Source of the DNA: Selenomonas sp.
GTDB taxonomy: Bacteria; Bacillota; Negativicutes; Selenomonadales; Selenomonadaceae
NCBI GenBank assembly: GCA_017635515.1
Contig: JAGBLH010000286.1
Coordinates: forward strand, 1 to 51,343
Direction of reading: 5' to 3'
DNA length: 51,343 bases
The notes under the pieces are model-generated. The model made no database searches, was not told the origin of the DNA, and saw only the letters and a program-made list of their open reading frames with translations. Position numbers and translations under genes: made by a program. Positions 6,707 through 14,485 of this stretch are shown piece by piece. Each line of letters starts with the position of its first letter. The stretch's first letter is position 1.

Positions 6707-8386
6707 ATGGAAATGCAGGAAAAAATTGAGAAGGCTCGCAAGGACATCTGGCAAGCCATCGGGGACTATGGTCGGCACAGCAATTTGACCGATGTTCTTG
6801 ACGATGTGACCGATTCGTTCGTGGACAGGCTGGCAGAAGACAGTGTGAAGGCCAAGCAGGAGCTTCGTGAAATGTTCCGCAAGTCTCCGGCATGGGATGA
6901 GGCATTGGATGCGTTGGTCATCAACGGAACGCGGACGCATGACCCGAATTACGACATAGTGTATGACCTGGCGTATGAGATTTTAGATCCCGCTTTTGAT
7001 GGACGCTGCGATAGCGACGACCTCAAAGCCGCTATTAAGCTGTTCACTCAGTACGGTGGCGACCATTCCGAGGCAATAGCTGCTATTGGCAGGTTGGCTC
7101 CGAAAGCATACGCTCCTGGCAAGAAAAAGAGCCGCATTTTCAAGGCGATGTGTCAGGCGTTGGGCATCGCTGATGAGACTGCTGGAAGCAGGTTTCAGCA
7201 TCTCTATGCGCAGTTGGCAGATGAGCTGTCAGCCAAAAAGATTTCGTTCAAGTTGTACGTCAGCTTGAACCCGGCGCATTTCGTAACCATGTCGAATCCG
7301 AAGCAGGATAAGCGTGGGAACACGATGACAAGCTGCCATTCGTTCAACAGTGACGAGTACCAGTACAACAACGGTTGTTCTGGGTACGCACGGGATAACT
7401 GTACGATGATTGCATTTACCGTGTCAGACCCGAATGAGCCGGAAACGCTCAATAATCGCAAGACAACGCGCCAGCTCTATATGTACCGCCCCGGTAACGG
7501 ATTGCTGTTGCAGAGCCGGATGTATAACACGAGCGGTGGCACGGAGGGGGCGCAGACTGAATCGAAGCTCTATCGCGACCTGATACAGCGGGAAATCTCC
7601 GAATGCGAGGGTATGCCGAACCTGTGGAAGACGTTTAAGTATTACAACAACGATAGGGGCATCAACTTCCGTACGGGAGATGGCTTCGGCGGCTATCCTG
7701 ACTGGACGTACAGCAACTTCGCAGCGATGGTCAGCCTCCGCCATGACCATGAGCTTGATTACAGGGTGTTCAACATCGGAACGTGGGGGCTGTGCATCTC
7801 TTGCGGACAGGAAACCAGTGCTGGTCTTTACTGCGAGGATTGCAACGATGATGGACGTGCAGAATGTGCGGAATGCGGCGACCGTTACAGCGAAGATGAC
7901 CTCTACACCGTGTATAGCAGCTCAGGTCGTGAAATGCAGGTTTGCCGCGATTGCCGGGACGAGTATTACGAGTATTGCGAAGACTGTGAGGAGTATTACC
8001 ACCGTGATGCCGTTACGCAGTTAGCTAATGGCGAGTATGTATGCAATGATTGCCGTGACAGGCATTATCGGATTTGCGATGAGTGCGGCGAGTGGTTTCA
8101 CCAGGATGATATGAGCGTAGCAGTAGATGCGAACGGTTGTGAGGTTCATATCTGCAACGGCTGCCGTGATTACCATTACGTTGAGTGCGATGATTGTGGT
8201 CGGCACGTCCGCAGCAATCATGTCACGGATGCTCACCGTGAAGGTGTTGAAGTATCGGTTTGCCCGGACTGCATCAGCAGTTACGCTGAGTGCGATGAAT
8301 GCGGCGACTGGTATCACGATGATGATTTGCGGGATGGCTTTTGCCCGGATTGCATCGAGGAAAAAGAGGAGGCTGAGGCTGTATGA
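6707..8386 (+). CDS. large phage protein with six C-terminal zinc ribbons
   Basis: A 559-residue protein starting MEMQEKIEKARKDIWQAIGD with AGGAGG 8 bases upstream. Residues 1-360 form a globular part with no motif I can name; it contains NPAHFVTMSNPKQDKRGNTM and RQLYMYRPGNGLLLQSR. From about residue 362 to 540 there are twelve C-x-x-C knuckles (for example CISC, CEDC, CAEC, CRDC, CDEC, CNGC, CPDC) at regular spacing, which should form six zinc ribbons. The linkers are highly acidic. The stop overlaps the start of the peptidase gene (ATGA). It is the first gene of the rightward operon, divergent from the SleB gene. A protein-protein or nucleic-acid scaffold is plausible but not shown. Confidence 0.8.
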   Translation: MEMQEKIEKARKDIWQAIGDYGRHSNLTDVLDDVTDSFVDRLAEDSVKAKQELREMFRKSPAWDEALDALVINGTRTHDPNYDIVYDLAYEILDPAFDGRCDSDDLKAAIKLFTQYGGDHSEAIAAIGRLAPKAYAPGKKKSRIFKAMCQALGIADETAGSRFQHLYAQLADELSAKKISFKLYVSLNPAHFVTMSNPKQDKRGNTMTSCHSFNSDEYQYNNGCSGYARDNCTMIAFTVSDPNEPETLNNRKTTRQLYMYRPGNGLLLQSRMYNTSGGTEGAQTESKLYRDLIQREISECEGMPNLWKTFKYYNNDRGINFRTGDGFGGYPDWTYSNFAAMVSLRHDHELDYRVFNIGTWGLCISCGQETSAGLYCEDCNDDGRAECAECGDRYSEDDLYTVYSSSGREMQVCRDCRDEYYEYCEDCEEYYHRDAVTQLANGEYVCNDCRDRHYRICDECGEWFHQDDMSVAVDANGCEVHICNGCRDYHYVECDDCGRHVRSNHVTDAHREGVEVSVCPDCISSYAECDECGDWYHDDDLRDGFCPDCIEEKEEAEAV

Positions 8387-9360
8387 TTTCGTTGGAGAAG
8401 TTCTTGACACCGACCCAGAAGGAACTGTATGCGCTGGTTCGCAAGATGTATAAAGGCCGCACGATTTGCTGCAAAAAGAGTTTTGTGCTTGTCTATGGCG
8501 AAGCGCCGGTCATGCTGGTGGCGCACATGGACACCGTGCATAACGAGCGGGTAAAGCATATCTGCACGACGCAGGATGGTAACATCCTGATGTCTCCCCA
8601 GGGCATCGGCGGTGATGACCGCTGCGGGGTATATGCGCTGGTCAATGCGTATGAGGCGGCAGAGAAGAAGCCGTGGCTCTTATTCACCTGCGATGAAGAA
8701 ATCGGAGGCAGGGGGGCAGATAACTTCTGCCGCAAGTATGAAGACGGAAAGTTGCCGAAAGAGCTGGCTGACCTGAAGCTGATAATCGAGATTGACCGCA
8801 GGGGCAGCGAAGATGCGGTGTATTACAGTTGTGACAACAAGGAGTTCGAGGATTATATCACGAGCAAAGGATTCAAGACGGCCAGCGGGTCGTTCAGCGA
8901 TATTTCGTACATAGCGCCAGATTTGGGCGTGGCGGCTGTGAACCTTTCGTCCGGCTATTACAACGCCCACACGCAGCATGAGTACATCAATCGCCAGCAT
9001 ATTGATGCGGTGATTGCGAAAGTGAATGAAATCGTGGCTGAAGCTGCGAAGCCTGATTTCCCGAAGTACGAATACATTGAGAAGAAGGTGGAGCTGGTCA
9101 GAAGGGCGTTCCCGTATGCAAGTCCGAGTAACTGGTGGAAACATGATAAAGATGACGATGATGGCGTTGTGACCCTGCATACGAACATCCCGAAGGACTT
9201 GCCCGTGAAGTACAAGGCGATGTATGACGAGCTGCTGGATTACTACGAGATGGGCGACCTTGAGGAATACCGCAAGATGTACGGTGACGCAGTGATTGAG
9301 GAAATGTACCAGAGCGACATCATGCCGCAGTATACGGATGGATGGGGTGACTTGAAATGA
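8383..9360 (+). CDS. M20/M42-like zinc metallopeptidase
   Basis: A 325-residue cytoplasmic peptidase of the M20/M28/M42 superfamily. The metal-binding positions can be read in order: VAHMDTV (His and Asp, about residue 47), GIGGDDRCGVYA (bridging Asp, about 79), FTCDEEIGGRGA (catalytic Glu pair, about 105), IIEIDRRGS (Asp, about 140) and NAHTQHEYI (His, about 198). These are all intact, so activity as a dinuclear zinc aminopeptidase, dipeptidase or deacylase is likely; the substrate cannot be read. The last 100 residues have no known motif. It overlaps both neighbours by 4 bases, so it is made together with the six-zinc-ribbon protein. Confidence 0.83.
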   Translation: MISLEKFLTPTQKELYALVRKMYKGRTICCKKSFVLVYGEAPVMLVAHMDTVHNERVKHICTTQDGNILMSPQGIGGDDRCGVYALVNAYEAAEKKPWLLFTCDEEIGGRGADNFCRKYEDGKLPKELADLKLIIEIDRRGSEDAVYYSCDNKEFEDYITSKGFKTASGSFSDISYIAPDLGVAAVNLSSGYYNAHTQHEYINRQHIDAVIAKVNEIVAEAAKPDFPKYEYIEKKVELVRRAFPYASPSNWWKHDKDDDDGVVTLHTNIPKDLPVKYKAMYDELLDYYEMGDLEEYRKMYGDAVIEEMYQSDIMPQYTDGWGDLK

Positions 9361-9884
9361 TTGAGAAGGGCATGACGATAAAAGATGCTGCCCATCAGTG
9401 GGTGCGCGAGTTTGATGCAATCCAGCAGGGCATGATTAAGAAACTGATGGATGCCGAGCCGGATGACTGGAATGAGATCACGCTGCCGGTCGCAGGAAAC
9501 CGGGTGTACGTCTATGACGAGCAGAACAGCGGTGAGGTCATCAAGCAGGGCAAGAGCAAAGACAAGTTCCGTGTCAAGCTGGACAGCGGCAAAGAAGTCT
9601 GGGTCAAGAAGGGCGACTTCGAGATTGAGTTTGATGAACGCCTTCCGATGTGGGGAACGATGTGGTCGTTCAGTGATTCGCTCGATACGCATTGGCTTGA
9701 GGAGGAAGATGGGCTTGAGGCCATGTCCGAATGCGGGTTCAGAATTTTTGAGAGCGAGGAGTTCGGTTGTTTCTTCGGTATTGATGGCGCTGGCTACGAT
9801 TTTTATGAGGCTCATTGGATTCCGCTCTACAAGGCTCGTGGCCTGAAGTGGCATGACCCGGAAACGGAGGTGAAAGCATCGTGA
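9357..9884 (+). CDS. conserved phage hypothetical protein, 175 aa
   Basis: Starts MIEKGMTIKDAAHQWVREFD, coupled (ATGA) to the peptidase stop. The N-terminal half has a small beta-barrel-like stretch (NRVYVYDEQNSGEVI, then KFRVKLDSGKEVWVKKGDF) like a KOW/SH3-type fold. The C-terminal half is rich in Trp, Phe and Tyr (MWGTMWSFSDSLDTHWLEEE, then CFFGIDGAGYDFYEAHW) and looks like a domain common in phages of Clostridia and Negativicutes. No function is known to me. Confidence 0.72.
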   Translation: MIEKGMTIKDAAHQWVREFDAIQQGMIKKLMDAEPDDWNEITLPVAGNRVYVYDEQNSGEVIKQGKSKDKFRVKLDSGKEVWVKKGDFEIEFDERLPMWGTMWSFSDSLDTHWLEEEDGLEAMSECGFRIFESEEFGCFFGIDGAGYDFYEAHWIPLYKARGLKWHDPETEVKAS

Positions 9885-10126
9885 GACTGAAGAACGCAGA
9901 TGGACTTCTGCTGAAGAACATCTGGGCGTTCCTCGAAACCAGCGGGCGGCATGACCTGTCCGCTGGTCTTCGGGAACTGCTCGACAGATATGAGAAAGAC
10001 AAGGCAGAGGTTCAGGCAGCTAACCGTAGACGTGCGCTGGAAAATCGAAAAGCGGGGTATACCTGGCCGTCCGTGCCTGTCCCGAAGACCAGCAAGTATT
10101 ACGGGAAGGAGGCCGGGGACGCATGA
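9881..10126 (+). CDS. hypothetical protein, 81 aa
   Basis: A GTG start overlaps the previous stop (GTGA); GAGGTG lies about 7 bases upstream. The sequence MRLKNADGLLLKNIWAFLET, then LSAGLRELLDRYEKDKAEV is helical; the C-terminus is basic. Not a family I recognise. The gene is kept because of the exact 4-base overlaps at both ends. Confidence 0.6.
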   Translation: MRLKNADGLLLKNIWAFLETSGRHDLSAGLRELLDRYEKDKAEVQAANRRRALENRKAGYTWPSVPVPKTSKYYGKEAGDA

Positions 10127-10236
10127 GTAAGAAGGAGTGGGCAGTCCTGATATTTTTCGTGGTGTTGCTGGTAGCCAGCTTTTCCGTTGGCGTAGCAATC
10201 TCGAATGACTGCCATAGAATTCGTGGATTGCTGTGA
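10123..10236 (+). CDS. single-pass membrane microprotein, 37 aa
   Basis: Too short for routine gene finding. ATG at 10123 overlaps the preceding stop (ATGA); GGAGG lies about 11 bases upstream. The protein is MSKKEWAVLIFFVVLLVASF followed by SVGVAISNDCHRIRGLL: a short basic N-terminus and one clear transmembrane helix with the basic end inside. Small one-helix proteins of this kind are frequent in phage early operons. Function unknown. Confidence 0.55.
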   Translation: MSKKEWAVLIFFVVLLVASFSVGVAISNDCHRIRGLL

Positions 10237-10248
10237 GGAGGGCAGACG

Positions 10249-10869
10249 ATGGACAGGGTGCTGATGACGCAGGACGACGTGAAGATGCTGTTCGTATGGC
10301 TGCAAGAGCACAAGGAGCAGGTTCGCCAGTTTCCATGCCCGCTGAAAGCAGTTGAGATAGTGCTTACACATAATGCGATACGGATAAAGGGCATCCGCGA
10401 TGGCAAGTGGCTGAAGCTCTATGTGTACAGTGGCAACGAGAGCCTGGGCAAGATGGAGTTTGAGATTGACTTTGAGGCCCAGCATCTGCTGTTGCGTAAA
10501 TGCACGACGATTTTGTCGAGGGATGACCGAGCATCTATCTTGTCAGGCTACTTCACGTTGATGGCGTTCATGGTTTACGAAAAGCCGGAGTTGGTCAAGC
10601 AGGACGAGCCGTTTGCCATGAAGACGCGCCACAAGCCCCGTGGAGGCAGTCCAACCAAGAAGCAGACAACCTACATCCTGCGGCAGCGAAAGGCAGCAAC
10701 CAGAGGCGCCCAGGGCGGCCACCATACCAGTCCGAGAGGGGTCTTTACGGTGCGTGGGCATTATCGCAAGTATCGTTCCGGCAAGACGGTCTGGATTGCT
10801 GAGTACAAGAAAGGCACGGGAGATAAGAGGCACAAGCGTTACAAGATGGGAGGAAAGATTGATGGGTGA
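10249..10869 (+). CDS. phage hypothetical protein with basic SPRG-type tail, 206 aa
   Basis: Starts MDRVLMTQDDVKMLFVWLQE. The first 120 residues are mixed alpha/beta with no motif I can name. The C-terminal 60 residues are strongly basic and carry SPRGVFTVRGHYRKYRSGKT followed by VWIAEYKKG and HKRYKM, a block seen at the end of many phage proteins, probably for nucleic acid or capsid contact. It overlaps the next start by 8 bases. Confidence 0.68.
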   Translation: MDRVLMTQDDVKMLFVWLQEHKEQVRQFPCPLKAVEIVLTHNAIRIKGIRDGKWLKLYVYSGNESLGKMEFEIDFEAQHLLLRKCTTILSRDDRASILSGYFTLMAFMVYEKPELVKQDEPFAMKTRHKPRGGSPTKKQTTYILRQRKAATRGAQGGHHTSPRGVFTVRGHYRKYRSGKTVWIAEYKKGTGDKRHKRYKMGGKIDG

Positions 10870-11287
10870 ACAGGTTAGTTTGAAGCGGTGTCCGTTTTGT
10901 GGCGTGAAACCGATGGTGAAGTTGACAGAGGATAATGTCGGGCTGGTAGCTTGTCCGTATTGCGGCGGGCAGATGCGGTTCTATGGGGACGAGAAAGAGG
11001 CTGTGAAGCTGTGGAACAATCGGCAGGGCGAGAAGATTGCAGAGTTGGAGTACATCAAGTCGTTTATTCGTGAATGCGATTTTGAGGCAAAGACCTGCTG
11101 CGATCAGCTCCAATGCCTGTGGACTGCGTACTGCTTTCATCACAACCTTGATGTCGATACGCTGGATTACGATATGGATTTGGCAGAGTTGTGGAACATC
11201 GTCAAGAAAGCCGAGATTATGCCGGATAAAGCCTGTTGGCATGATAGCGATAGTTTCGACGATTTCATGTGCGTGTATTTGGTGTAG
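10862..11287 (+). CDS. Lar-like restriction alleviation zinc ribbon protein, 141 aa
   Basis: The N-terminal 50 residues read SLKRCPFCGVKPMVKLTED, then GLVACPYCGGQMRFYG and EAVKLWNNR. This is the pattern of the Lar family: two C-x-x-C-G knuckles followed by [ST]-x-x-E-A-[IV]-x-x-W-N-x-R. Lar in the Rac prophage lowers host type I restriction, so an anti-restriction role is possible, but this zinc ribbon is also used more widely in phages. The remaining 90 residues are helical and unassigned. The start at 10862 has GGAGG upstream; the longer frame is a shadow of the previous gene. Confidence 0.72.
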   Translation: MGEQVSLKRCPFCGVKPMVKLTEDNVGLVACPYCGGQMRFYGDEKEAVKLWNNRQGEKIAELEYIKSFIRECDFEAKTCCDQLQCLWTAYCFHHNLDVDTLDYDMDLAELWNIVKKAEIMPDKACWHDSDSFDDFMCVYLV

Positions 11288-11296
11288 GAGGGCGGC

Positions 11297-11482
11297 ATGA
11301 AGCAGAGCATTTATTATCACGGCGAGCCGAATGCCAAGTACGGCATTTGGAAAGATGGCTGGAAGTTTGAGGTTTGTGAGGACACGCCGATGTTGGCGAT
11401 GGCTCGCCTGTACCAGAAAATCGGTCATGAGGCAAAGAAGTATGAGCCGAGAAGATTGCCGAAAGGAGGTCTGCCGAAATGA
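11297..11482 (+). CDS. small hypothetical protein, 61 aa
   Basis: Starts MKQSIYYHGEPNAKYGIWKD with GGAGGGCGGC directly upstream. A small mixed protein ending in a basic Pro/Gly tail; no motif is visible. It overlaps the next gene by 4 bases, and its last codons provide that gene's GGAGG site. Confidence 0.6.
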   Translation: MKQSIYYHGEPNAKYGIWKDGWKFEVCEDTPMLAMARLYQKIGHEAKKYEPRRLPKGGLPK

Positions 11483-11784
11483 TTGCGATGGAGCAGGAAC
11501 CTGGCATGAAGGGGTTTACGGAATTGACGACATGGGCATTCCTGCAACCCGGCTCTGCTGTCAAGCCGAACATTACGGCGTTGAAGTTGGCAGTGGCAGA
11601 CCTTTGCAGGATGGTGACGCAGAAGACAGCAGGGCAGAAACGCCCCGGTTCCGACAAAAAGTATTGCGAACGTGACCTGAGCGTTGCCGAGAATTTGGAG
11701 CGTGTGAAGTTCACGATTATTGCTGAGGCGACCCTGCTGGTTTTGTCGGGCAAATTGGATGAATTGAAGGAGGATGCAAAATGA
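11479..11784 (+). CDS. hypothetical protein, 101 aa
   Basis: Starts MIAMEQEPGMKGFTELTTWA, coupled by ATGA to the previous gene with AAAGGAGG upstream. A mostly helical protein; the second half (LSVAENLERVKFTIIAEATL) looks like a packed helical hairpin. Family not recognised. It overlaps the next start by 4 bases. Confidence 0.6.
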   Translation: MIAMEQEPGMKGFTELTTWAFLQPGSAVKPNITALKLAVADLCRMVTQKTAGQKRPGSDKKYCERDLSVAENLERVKFTIIAEATLLVLSGKLDELKEDAK

Positions 11785-12194
11785 AAGTCAGCATGGAAGA
11801 AAAGAAGGCCGAAGCCATCAAGCGGATGAAAATGCTGAAGCTGTTCCCGGAAGTAATCAGGCAATTTGAGCAGGATGGTTTGGTGAATATCAGCGAGCCG
11901 CCATTTGGTGCACATTTTTGGTTGAGTGATGAAGATAAGAAGCGTGTGGCTGAATTCGAGCAGGAGAATAACGCTCTCGTTTATACCGCGATTCGCAGTT
12001 ATACGGACATCGGGCAGATGGATTCGTTCCTGTTCGTAAGTGACTATCCGGAAGAATGGGATTTGGACAGACGTGACATTAAAGACAAGCAGACGTTGGC
12101 CTGGGTGTATAACCATAATATGCCGGACTGCTCCGAGATGGGCAGTATTGGTATTGCGCCAACGCCCGCCGCAGGACTTCGCCGGACGTGGTAA
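11781..12194 (+). CDS. conserved phage protein, 137 aa
   Basis: Starts MKVSMEEKKAEAIKRMKMLK. The C-terminal half holds DSFLFVSDYPEEWDLDRRDI, then LAWVYNHNMPDCSEMGSIGI and a final GLRRTW, a well conserved block in Firmicutes phages and gut metagenomes. The acidic and histidine residues in YNHNMPDCSE could bind metal, but no activity is established. It ends 12 bases before the next gene. Confidence 0.7.
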   Translation: MKVSMEEKKAEAIKRMKMLKLFPEVIRQFEQDGLVNISEPPFGAHFWLSDEDKKRVAEFEQENNALVYTAIRSYTDIGQMDSFLFVSDYPEEWDLDRRDIKDKQTLAWVYNHNMPDCSEMGSIGIAPTPAAGLRRTW

Positions 12195-12206
12195 GGAGGG
12201 AATGGT

Positions 12207-12479
12207 ATGACGGAGTGGTGCTTGGAGCATCCGTGGATGACATTTATTTTGCTGCTGGTTTTGTTCAGCAGCTTGAAAATCCATTTCGGCGTCGGTGCTT
12301 GGCAAAAAGAAATTCGGCTTGCAAATCGCATCCACGAGCTTGAAGAAATTCTTTGCCCTTGCGAACAGCACGATTGGGTGAAAGTTGGTCAGAAAATGGT
12401 TGGTGGTACAGGCCACGGTGACGAGCAGTGCATTGAACGGTATGTTTGTCGCAAATGCAAGAAAGAAAAGGAAGTGTGA
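12207..12479 (+). CDS. membrane-anchored zinc-binding small protein, 90 aa
   Basis: Starts MTEWCLEHPWMTFILLLVLF: one N-terminal transmembrane helix, then a short helical segment. The C-terminal half has CPCEQHDW and CRKCKKEKE, enough Cys/His for one zinc site facing the cytoplasm. Similar DUF-less proteins with a C-x-C-x-x-H-D-W motif occur in phage and mobile element operons. Role unknown. Confidence 0.62.
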   Translation: MTEWCLEHPWMTFILLLVLFSSLKIHFGVGAWQKEIRLANRIHELEEILCPCEQHDWVKVGQKMVGGTGHGDEQCIERYVCRKCKKEKEV

Positions 12480-12484
12480 CGGGC

Positions 12485-13009
12485 ATGAGGTACATGGTGC
12501 GTTTCAGCAAATTGAGTTATGGGCAAGTGGAAGTCGAAGCAAAGTCTGATGAGGAAGCGAAGACGATTGCATCCGGCAAAGCAGTCGATTATTTCGATGA
12601 GGAAATCACGGATGTTACGGCAGAGCCGATAGGCATGATAAATGCCGATACGATTCGCCGGATGGATAATCGCGAACTCGCAGAATTTTTCGTGGAGCGT
12701 TGTGAATGTCCGCCTGACCGTGATTCTGATAAATGCACAACCGGCGCTTGCGATTCATGCTGGTGGCGGTGGCTGACGAAAAAAGCTGAAATTGGTAACG
12801 GCAGAACGTATACGGTAACAGAATGCTGCCCGCATTGCCAGAGTGAGATTGAAATGCGGTGGAATACTGATACCGATGGCTTCAAAGCGTTTTGTCCGGT
12901 ATGCGGCAATCGTCTTATGCTTTGCGATGAATGCCGTCATGCGGAAAACAGCAAAGGCTGCGATTATGATACGCGGTCTGATAGCTGTCGTTATAGCAGG
13001 AAAAGCTGA
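12485..13009 (+). CDS. phage protein with C-terminal zinc ribbons, 174 aa
   Basis: I place the start at 12485 (MRYMVRFSKLSYGQVEVEAK), just after the previous stop, with GGAAGTG upstream. The N-terminal 45 residues form a small alpha/beta domain with an E-[AV]-x-S-x-E-E-A pattern. The middle has CECPPDRDSDKCTTGACDSC and the C-terminus CCPHCQSEIEMRW, AFCPVCGNRL and CDECRHAE, giving two or three zinc sites. Its stop overlaps the next start (TGATG). Confidence 0.65.
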   Translation: MRYMVRFSKLSYGQVEVEAKSDEEAKTIASGKAVDYFDEEITDVTAEPIGMINADTIRRMDNRELAEFFVERCECPPDRDSDKCTTGACDSCWWRWLTKKAEIGNGRTYTVTECCPHCQSEIEMRWNTDTDGFKAFCPVCGNRLMLCDECRHAENSKGCDYDTRSDSCRYSRKS

Positions 13010-13509
13010 TGATTTCCGTGTATGAGTATGTCCCATTGAAAGGCTTCGAGGGGACGTATGAGGTCAACAGGCTTGGCGACATAAAGCGTGTAGGCAAGGA
13101 AAAGTCGATGAAGCAAAGGGTTGCCGATGGTTATAAAGTTGTCACGCTGAGTGTTGGTGGAAAAGCTCGGCAGTATCGGGTACAAACGCTCGTAGGTAGA
13201 ACATTCCTGCGTCCGCTCAAAAAAGGCGAATGCTATTTTCACAGGAATGGCGACAAGCTGGATAACTGGGTGAACAATTTGGAAATACGCACCATGCGTG
13301 ATGTGTACCGAGATATTGGTAAAAGCGGAACACGAGCAAGACCTGTTGAGCAGATTGATGAAAGTGGCAAGGTCATAGACAGTTTCAAAAGTGCGAAAGC
13401 AGCCAGCGAGGAACTGTTCCTATCCTTGCCGCAAGTTCTGCTCAGGCTCAACCGAAAAATGAAAAGAAAAATCCCACCGTTTTTGCGGTGGGCACAGGGG
13501 GTGAAATGA
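13009..13509 (+). CDS. NUMOD4/HNH homing endonuclease-like protein
   Basis: A 166-residue protein of the phage NUMOD/HNH type. It starts with YEYVPLKGFEGTYEVNRLGD, a clear NUMOD4 motif (G-F-E-G-x-Y-x-V-[SN]-x-x-G). The HNH part is RTFLRPLKKGECYFHRNGDK then LDNWVNNLEIRT; only the central His of the usual H-H pair remains (FHRNGD rather than HHxDGD), so cleavage activity may be reduced. The C-terminus VEQIDESGKVIDSFKSAKAA is a NUMOD1-like DNA-binding module. Such genes are mobile and nick or cut DNA at specific sites. It sits free-standing between two operon genes, overlapping both, as a homing gene would. Confidence 0.8.
   Translation: MISVYEYVPLKGFEGTYEVNRLGDIKRVGKEKSMKQRVADGYKVVTLSVGGKARQYRVQTLVGRTFLRPLKKGECYFHRNGDKLDNWVNNLEIRTMRDVYRDIGKSGTRARPVEQIDESGKVIDSFKSAKAASEELFLSLPQVLLRLNRKMKRKIPPFLRWAQGVK
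13473..13492 (-). terminator. terminator-like hairpin read on the minus strand, inside the NUMOD gene
   Basis: Arms CCCACCG and CGGTGGG flank a TTTTTG loop. On the minus strand the stem is followed by ATTTTTCTTTTC. It lies inside coding sequence, so it could be coincidental; it could also protect the rightward operon from antisense transcription. Confidence 0.35.
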
Positions 13510-13883
13510 TGAGTTATTCGAGAGGCGAGATTTATTTCGTGGAAAAGTTTAAGACGTTTGGTTCAGAGCAATGGTCTGGTAGACCGGGCATTATTGTATC
13601 TGGCGATTTGAACCGGCATAACAGCACGGTAGTGATGGTGTATCTTACGACGCAGCCGAAACGTGAGATGATCACGCACGTTCCAATTTATGCAACGGGG
13701 CTGCCAAGCACAGCGATATGTGAGCAGATTCATACTGTGGATTGCAGACGTTTGGGACGGTTTTGTGGAAAATGCAGTGAGGCTGAGATGAAAGCCATTG
13801 ATGTGGCTTTGAAAGCATCGCTCGGTCTGAACAGGATAGAAAAGTGCCTGTTATGCGGGAAAGAAACGGTATGCAAAGTTTAG
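13506..13883 (+). CDS. MazF/PemK family endoribonuclease toxin
   Basis: A 125-residue MazF/PemK-fold protein. It shows the opening strand RGEIYFVEKF, then SGRPGIIVSGDLNRHNS (G-R-P-x-[IV]-[IV]-x-[SN]-x-x-x-N), VMVYLTTQPK and STAICEQIHTVDCRRLG, with the Arg, Thr and Ser positions used for RNA cleavage in place. It adds a C-terminal CLLCGKETVC knuckle. The start is ATG 13506 or 13509, both behind GGGGGTG. No MazE-like antitoxin lies next to it. Orphan proteins of this subfamily are frequent in Firmicutes phages, so it may be a host take-over mRNase or a regulator rather than an addiction toxin. Confidence 0.8.
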   Translation: MMSYSRGEIYFVEKFKTFGSEQWSGRPGIIVSGDLNRHNSTVVMVYLTTQPKREMITHVPIYATGLPSTAICEQIHTVDCRRLGRFCGKCSEAEMKAIDVALKASLGLNRIEKCLLCGKETVCKV

Positions 13884-13903
13884 CTGTGTGCTTTCCCGGT
13901 GAA

Positions 13904-13926
13904 CGCTGATGATAGCGCAGTTTTTT
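13904..13926 (+). terminator. weak terminator after the MazF-like gene
   Basis: A short CGCT/AGCG stem with a 6-nt loop is followed, after three bases, by six T residues (13921-13926). The stem is only 4 bp, so termination may be partial. The rest of 13884-14101 shows no gene. Confidence 0.4.
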
Positions 13927-14101
13927 CCGAAGCACGCAATGATAATAACCACAAAGGCTCAGAGAATATCGCTTCTACGGCGTGTAAATAATTTTTGAAT
14001 AATCTCCTTTAGGCCACAGTCATAAAAACAACCAGACGCGCACCAGTAGCCCCCACAGGCTCTCAAAATTTCAGCCCGTGGACATTTACCTCTTGCCAGC
14101 A

Positions 14102-14217
14102 CTCCTAGTGAAATTTTTTGAAAATAATTCGGAAAAACTATTGCAATATACAGATAGCGTGTTAAGATGAAGTCAAGATAAATCATACAACAAGCCAGAC
14201 GAGAGGAGCGCGATTGA
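14102..14217 (+). repeat. 116-bp leader repeat, copy 1
   Basis: Nearly identical to 14555-14670 (about three mismatches, all in the first 16 bases). It includes the promoter and ribosome binding site (GAGGAG) and ends just before the start codon of the 88-residue gene. Confidence 0.93.
14141..14168 (+). promoter_or_regulatory. promoter of the 88-aa gene
   Basis: -35 TTGCAA (14141-14146), 16-nt spacer, -10 TAAGAT (14163-14168). The same sequence drives the gene at 14672. Confidence 0.6.
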
Positions 14218-14218
14218 C

Positions 14219-14485
14219 ATGACTAGCCCGATGATTACTGAGGTTCGCAAGTGGAATTCCATGAGCGTCAGAAACGTATGCGTAAACAATGACCTCTACA
14301 CCTGCGGATGCAACGAGGACTACACCCGGCTGCTGGATGAAGTAAATCTCATGGAGCCGACGAAGGAAAACATCTACCGTGTGGCAACCGACATCGTAAA
14401 GCATAGCGATGAGCAGACCGTATCGAACGTGATGTTCCTGCTGGCCAATCAGGCTGTGACAGTTTCCTTCGCGATAGCAGAATGA
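14219..14485 (+). CDS. small phage protein, 88 aa
   Basis: Starts MTSPMITEVRKWNSMSVRNV with GAGGAG 10 bases upstream inside the duplicated leader. It contains CVNNDLYTCGCNEDY (three Cys) and a helical C-terminus. The opening I-x-x-V-R-K-W-N pattern is a modest alpha/beta type; no function can be assigned. It has its own promoter, separate from the long operon before it. Confidence 0.65.
   Translation: MTSPMITEVRKWNSMSVRNVCVNNDLYTCGCNEDYTRLLDEVNLMEPTKENIYRVATDIVKHSDEQTVSNVMFLLANQAVTVSFAIAE

Noticed and set aside
13959-14186. Minus-strand frames reading through both leader repeats (also 14349-14936)
   Set aside because: They share text only because the leader DNA is duplicated; the promoter and ribosome binding sites point the other way.
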